Positions 13,451-15,945 of a stretch of DNA of 15,945 nt are shown here, one piece after another. Under the pieces are notes generated by a model. The model was not told where the DNA came from, did not search any database, and was given only the letters and a program-made list of their open reading frames with translations. The DNA is from Pseudomonadota bacterium (GTDB taxonomy: Bacteria; Pseudomonadota; Gammaproteobacteria; Acidiferrobacterales; UBA6901): NCBI GenBank assembly GCA_021785795.1, contig JAJYEK010000075.1, forward strand, positions 1 through 15,945, in the 5' to 3' direction. The translations under genes and the position numbers were made by a program. Position 1 is the first letter of the stretch; every line of letters starts with the position of its first letter.

Positions 13451-14397
13451 CTCCAGCGCTGTCCATCCGCAATCTAACCAAGATCTACCAGAGCGGCTAC
13501 GCGGCCTTGAAGGGCATAGACCTGGATGTGCAGCCGGGTGACTTTTTTGCGCTGCTCGGACCGAATGGCGCCGGAAAATCGACCACCATAGGCATCGTCA
13601 CATCCCTGGTGACCAAGACCGGCGGCAAGGTGTCGGTTTTCGGGCGGGATATCGACACCGACTTCAGCCAGGCCAAGAGCTTCATCGGCTTGGTGCCCCA
13701 GGAGATGAATCTGAACATTTTTGAGCCGCTCATTCAGATTCTGGTCAACCAGGCGGGCTATTACGGCATTCCCCGTCGGCGCGCGCTCGAGCGCGCCGAA
13801 TACTTCCTCGGTCGTCTCGACCTGTGGGAGCGGCGCAACGACGCGGTGCGCACGCTCTCGGGCGGCATGAAGCGGCGCATGATGATCGCCCGTGCCCTCA
13901 TACATGATCCGAAGCTGGTGATCCTGGACGAACCGACCGCCGGCGTCGACATCGAGATCCGTCACTCCATGTGGGAGTTTCTGCGTGAGCTGAATGCCGC
14001 CGGCACCACGATCATCCTTACGACCCATTATCTCGAGGAGGCCGAGAGCCTGTGTCGCCACATTGCCATCATCGATAACGGCGCAATCGTGGAAAACACG
14101 ACCATGAAGAAACTGCTCGCCAAGCTCGGCACCGAGACCTTCGTTCTCGATCTGCGCACGCCGCTCGCGCACCTGCCGCAGCTGACGGGCCATGACATCC
14201 GCATGCTGGACGACCACACCCTGGAGGTGGAGATCTCGCGCGACCACGGGATCAGCAGACTGTTTGCCGACCTGTCGGCGCGCGGCATCGAGGTGCTCAG
14301 CATGCGGAACAAGACCAATCGTCTCGAACAACTGTTCCTGCGCCTGGTGGAGGACAGCAGGAAGCGTCAGGGTGGGGTACGGAGAAAGCGGGCATGA
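13447..14397 (+). CDS. yadG: ABC transporter ATP-binding protein, YadG-like
   Basis: This 316-residue protein is close along its whole length to E. coli YadG (recalled, 308 residues), including the N-terminus (MTPAL here, MTIAL in E. coli), which supports ATG 13447. Key sites are Walker A 'GPNGAGKST' (38-46), a Q-loop in 'GLVPQEMN', the ABC signature 'LSGGM' (137-141), Walker B 'LVILDEP' with Glu162, and the switch His194 in 'LTTHYLEEAE'. A C-terminal regulatory extension ends in 'VLSMRNKTNRLEQLF'. It powers an ABC-2 type exporter with the adjacent membrane protein; the substrate is not established. Its TGA overlaps the yadH ATG (14394-14397), so the two are translationally coupled. The start has a distant ribosome-binding site and may depend on a short upstream frame. 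Confidence 0.93.
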   Translation: MTPALSIRNLTKIYQSGYAALKGIDLDVQPGDFFALLGPNGAGKSTTIGIVTSLVTKTGGKVSVFGRDIDTDFSQAKSFIGLVPQEMNLNIFEPLIQILVNQAGYYGIPRRRALERAEYFLGRLDLWERRNDAVRTLSGGMKRRMMIARALIHDPKLVILDEPTAGVDIEIRHSMWEFLRELNAAGTTIILTTHYLEEAESLCRHIAIIDNGAIVENTTMKKLLAKLGTETFVLDLRTPLAHLPQLTGHDIRMLDDHTLEVEISRDHGISRLFADLSARGIEVLSMRNKTNRLEQLFLRLVEDSRKRQGGVRRKRA

Positions 14398-15167
14398 CGC
14401 GGGACCAGAAGCTGGTCGCGTACATGACGATCTGCCGCAAGGAGGTCATCCGCTTCATGCGCATCTGGCTGCAGACCGTCCTGCCGCCCGTGATCACGAC
14501 CTCCCTGTATTTCATCATATTCGGCGGGCTCATCGGGCGGCAGATCCACGACATGGACGGGGTCCGATACATGGACTTTATCGTTCCCGGCCTGATCATG
14601 ATGTCGGTTATATCCAATTCTTACTCGAACGTCGTCTCTTCGTTCTACAGCGCCAAGTTCCAGCGCAGTGTCGAGGAGATCCTCGTGTCGCCGACGCCCA
14701 ACTGGGTGGTTCTGTCCGGCTTCGTGACCGGCGGCGTGGCGCGCGGTCTGGTGGTGGGGGTGGCCGTGACGGTGGTTTCGCTGTTTTTTAGCCATCTGCA
14801 CGTGTACAACGCGTGGGTGTCGGTGTCCGTAGTGCTGCTCACGTCGGTGCTTTTTTCTCTGGGCGGATTCATCAACAGCGTGTTTGCGCGCAACTTCGAC
14901 GACATCACTATCGTGCCCACGTTCGTACTTACCCCGCTCACCTATCTGGGCGGTATCTTCTACTCGATACAGATGCTTCCAGCGTTCTGGCGGCGCGTGT
15001 CCCTGGTAAATCCGATCCTGTACATGATCAACGCGTTTCGCTACGGGTTCCTCGGCATCACCGATATCAATCTCTACCTGTCCTATGGGATCATCATCTG
15101 CTTTATTCTGGTCCTGGCGGCGGTTAGCCTGTATCTTCTGGAGCGCGGTTACGGGATGCGCACCTAA
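14394..15167 (+). CDS. yadH: ABC-2 type transporter permease, YadH-like
   Basis: This 257-residue protein has about six transmembrane segments and the ABC-2 membrane domain. Typical stretches are 'LYFIIFGGLIGRQI', 'FIVPGLIMMSVISNSYSNV', 'FVLTPLTYLGGIFYSI' and 'RVSLVNPILYMINAFRYG'. Its length matches E. coli YadH (recalled, about 256 residues). It forms the inner-membrane channel with two YadG subunits. The four-base ATGA overlap with yadG indicates fixed stoichiometric expression. The next gene starts 61 bp downstream without a visible terminator, so read-through into the NYN gene is possible. Confidence 0.92.
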   Translation: MTRDQKLVAYMTICRKEVIRFMRIWLQTVLPPVITTSLYFIIFGGLIGRQIHDMDGVRYMDFIVPGLIMMSVISNSYSNVVSSFYSAKFQRSVEEILVSPTPNWVVLSGFVTGGVARGLVVGVAVTVVSLFFSHLHVYNAWVSVSVVLLTSVLFSLGGFINSVFARNFDDITIVPTFVLTPLTYLGGIFYSIQMLPAFWRRVSLVNPILYMINAFRYGFLGITDINLYLSYGIIICFILVLAAVSLYLLERGYGMRT

Positions 15168-15227
15168 AGCCGGCGTACCGGAGGTGTGCGGATCATCAAC
15201 GCATCAACGCCGTTCAAGGGAGGCGGA

Positions 15228-15945
15228 GTGTCGGGACAAATGGAGACGCGCAACATGGCGCTGTTTTGTGACTTCGAGAACATCGCCCTCGGTGCGCGCG
15301 ACGCCGAGTACGCACGGTTCGACATAGAAAAGGTCCTGGAACGCCTGCTGCTCAAGGGCAACATCGTGGTGAAGAAGGCGTACTGCGACTGGGAGCGTTA
15401 CAAGGAGTTCAAGGGGCCGATGCACGAGGCTTCATTCGAGCTCATCGAGATTCCTCATGTTCGCATGTCCGGAAAGAATTCGGCCGATATCCGCATGGTA
15501 GTGGATGCGCTCGACCTCTGCTACACCAAGTCCCACGTCGACACATTCGTGATCATCAGCGGTGACTCAGACTTCTCTCCGCTCGTGAGCAAGCTTCGTG
15601 AGAACAACAAGGTGGTCATCGGCGTGGGCGTGAAGCAATCGTCCTCGGACCTGCTCGTGGCGAACTGCGACGAGTTCATTTTTTACGATGATCTCGTGCG
15701 CGAGGAAGAGAGCGAAAAAAAGGCGCGCCGGCGCGCTGCCGACCGCAAGCCCTCGGCCCCCGAGAAGAAGCCGGCGGAGAAAGACGAGGAGCACAAGCAG
15801 CAGGCGCTGGATCTGGTGCTCGAGACGGTCGAAGCCCTGTTCAGCGAACGCGGCAGCGAGGAGAAGGTGTGGGGATCCATGGTCAAGCAGGCGCTCAAGC
15901 GCCGCAAACCCGGATTCAGCGAGTCTTATTACGGGTTTCGCACCT
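15228..15945 (+). CDS. NYN-domain putative RNase with C-terminal LOTUS/OST-HTH, 3' partial
   Basis: This frame runs off the window end, with 239 codons visible. GTG 15228 is preferred because AAGGGAGG lies four bases upstream; ATG 15240 and 15255 are alternatives. The NYN (PIN-like) nuclease domain covers about 10-155. Its acidic residues are Asp15 ('FCDFENIA'), Asp87 ('SADIRMVVDAL') and Asp113/Asp115 ('ISGDSDFSPLV'), as expected for metal-dependent RNA cleavage. A highly charged Lys/Glu/Arg linker (about 158-190) leads into 'LVLETVEALFSERG...VWGSMVKQALKRRKPGFSES', the start of an OST-HTH/LOTUS RNA-binding domain. This fusion (LabA/DUF88-like) is common in proteobacteria; targets are unknown. 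It is cytoplasmic and may be co-transcribed with yadGH. Confidence 0.85.
   Translation, partial: MSGQMETRNMALFCDFENIALGARDAEYARFDIEKVLERLLLKGNIVVKKAYCDWERYKEFKGPMHEASFELIEIPHVRMSGKNSADIRMVVDALDLCYTKSHVDTFVIISGDSDFSPLVSKLRENNKVVIGVGVKQSSSDLLVANCDEFIFYDDLVREEESEKKARRRAADRKPSAPEKKPAEKDEEHKQQALDLVLETVEALFSERGSEEKVWGSMVKQALKRRKPGFSESYYGFRT

Overview
The window is GC-rich bacterial chromosome with short intergenic gaps, strong codon bias and many long antisense shadow frames. SmpA/BamE-like and other outer-membrane-type lipoproteins, a yadG-yadH ABC exporter closely resembling the Escherichia coli pair, a WxPGxW-repeat envelope protein and dense cyclic di-GMP signalling all suggest a gammaproteobacterium, perhaps an environmental or sulfur-oxidiser-like lineage. 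That placement is inference. I see no insertion sequence, phage gene, CRISPR array, rRNA or tRNA.

Layout. Positions 1-387 hold the end of a BamE-domain lipoprotein (+), followed by about 340 bp without a gene and then an MBL-fold hydrolase (730-1794, +). Convergent to it is a WxPGxW-repeat secreted protein (2912-1923, -). Next comes a compact minus-strand operon at 6534-3035: diguanylate cyclase, a fused RsbT-like kinase/RsbX-like PP2C phosphatase, an RsbR-like STAS protein and a small RsbS-like STAS protein. Divergent from it, behind a candidate sigma-54 promoter, is a receiver-GGDEF protein (6740-7900, +). Then follow a PlsC-type acyltransferase (8054-8659, +), a cytochrome b561-like membrane protein (8761-9345, +) and a second lipoprotein (9446-10105, +). 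On the minus strand are a 54-codon two-helix membrane protein (10416-10252), a PilZ protein (11142-10699) and a membrane PAS-GGDEF-EAL protein (13261-11372). Divergent from the last is yadG-yadH (13447-15167, +), and the window ends inside a NYN-LOTUS putative RNase (15228 onward, +).

The main point of interest is a stressosome-like partner-switching module translationally coupled to a diguanylate cyclase, beside other c-di-GMP parts. The cyclase has an intact GGDEF but no RxxD inhibitory site. The divergent receiver protein has the reverse: an intact RxxD and a ruined active site. A PilZ receptor and a probable phosphodiesterase (intact EAL, degenerate GGDEF) lie 3-7 kb further on. The RsbS-like protein has histidine where B. 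subtilis RsbS carries its phosphorylated serine, so the switch cannot work exactly as in Bacillus. The proposed wiring (stress -> RsbR/RsbS scaffold -> kinase release -> cyclase) is inference from gene order, overlap and motifs.
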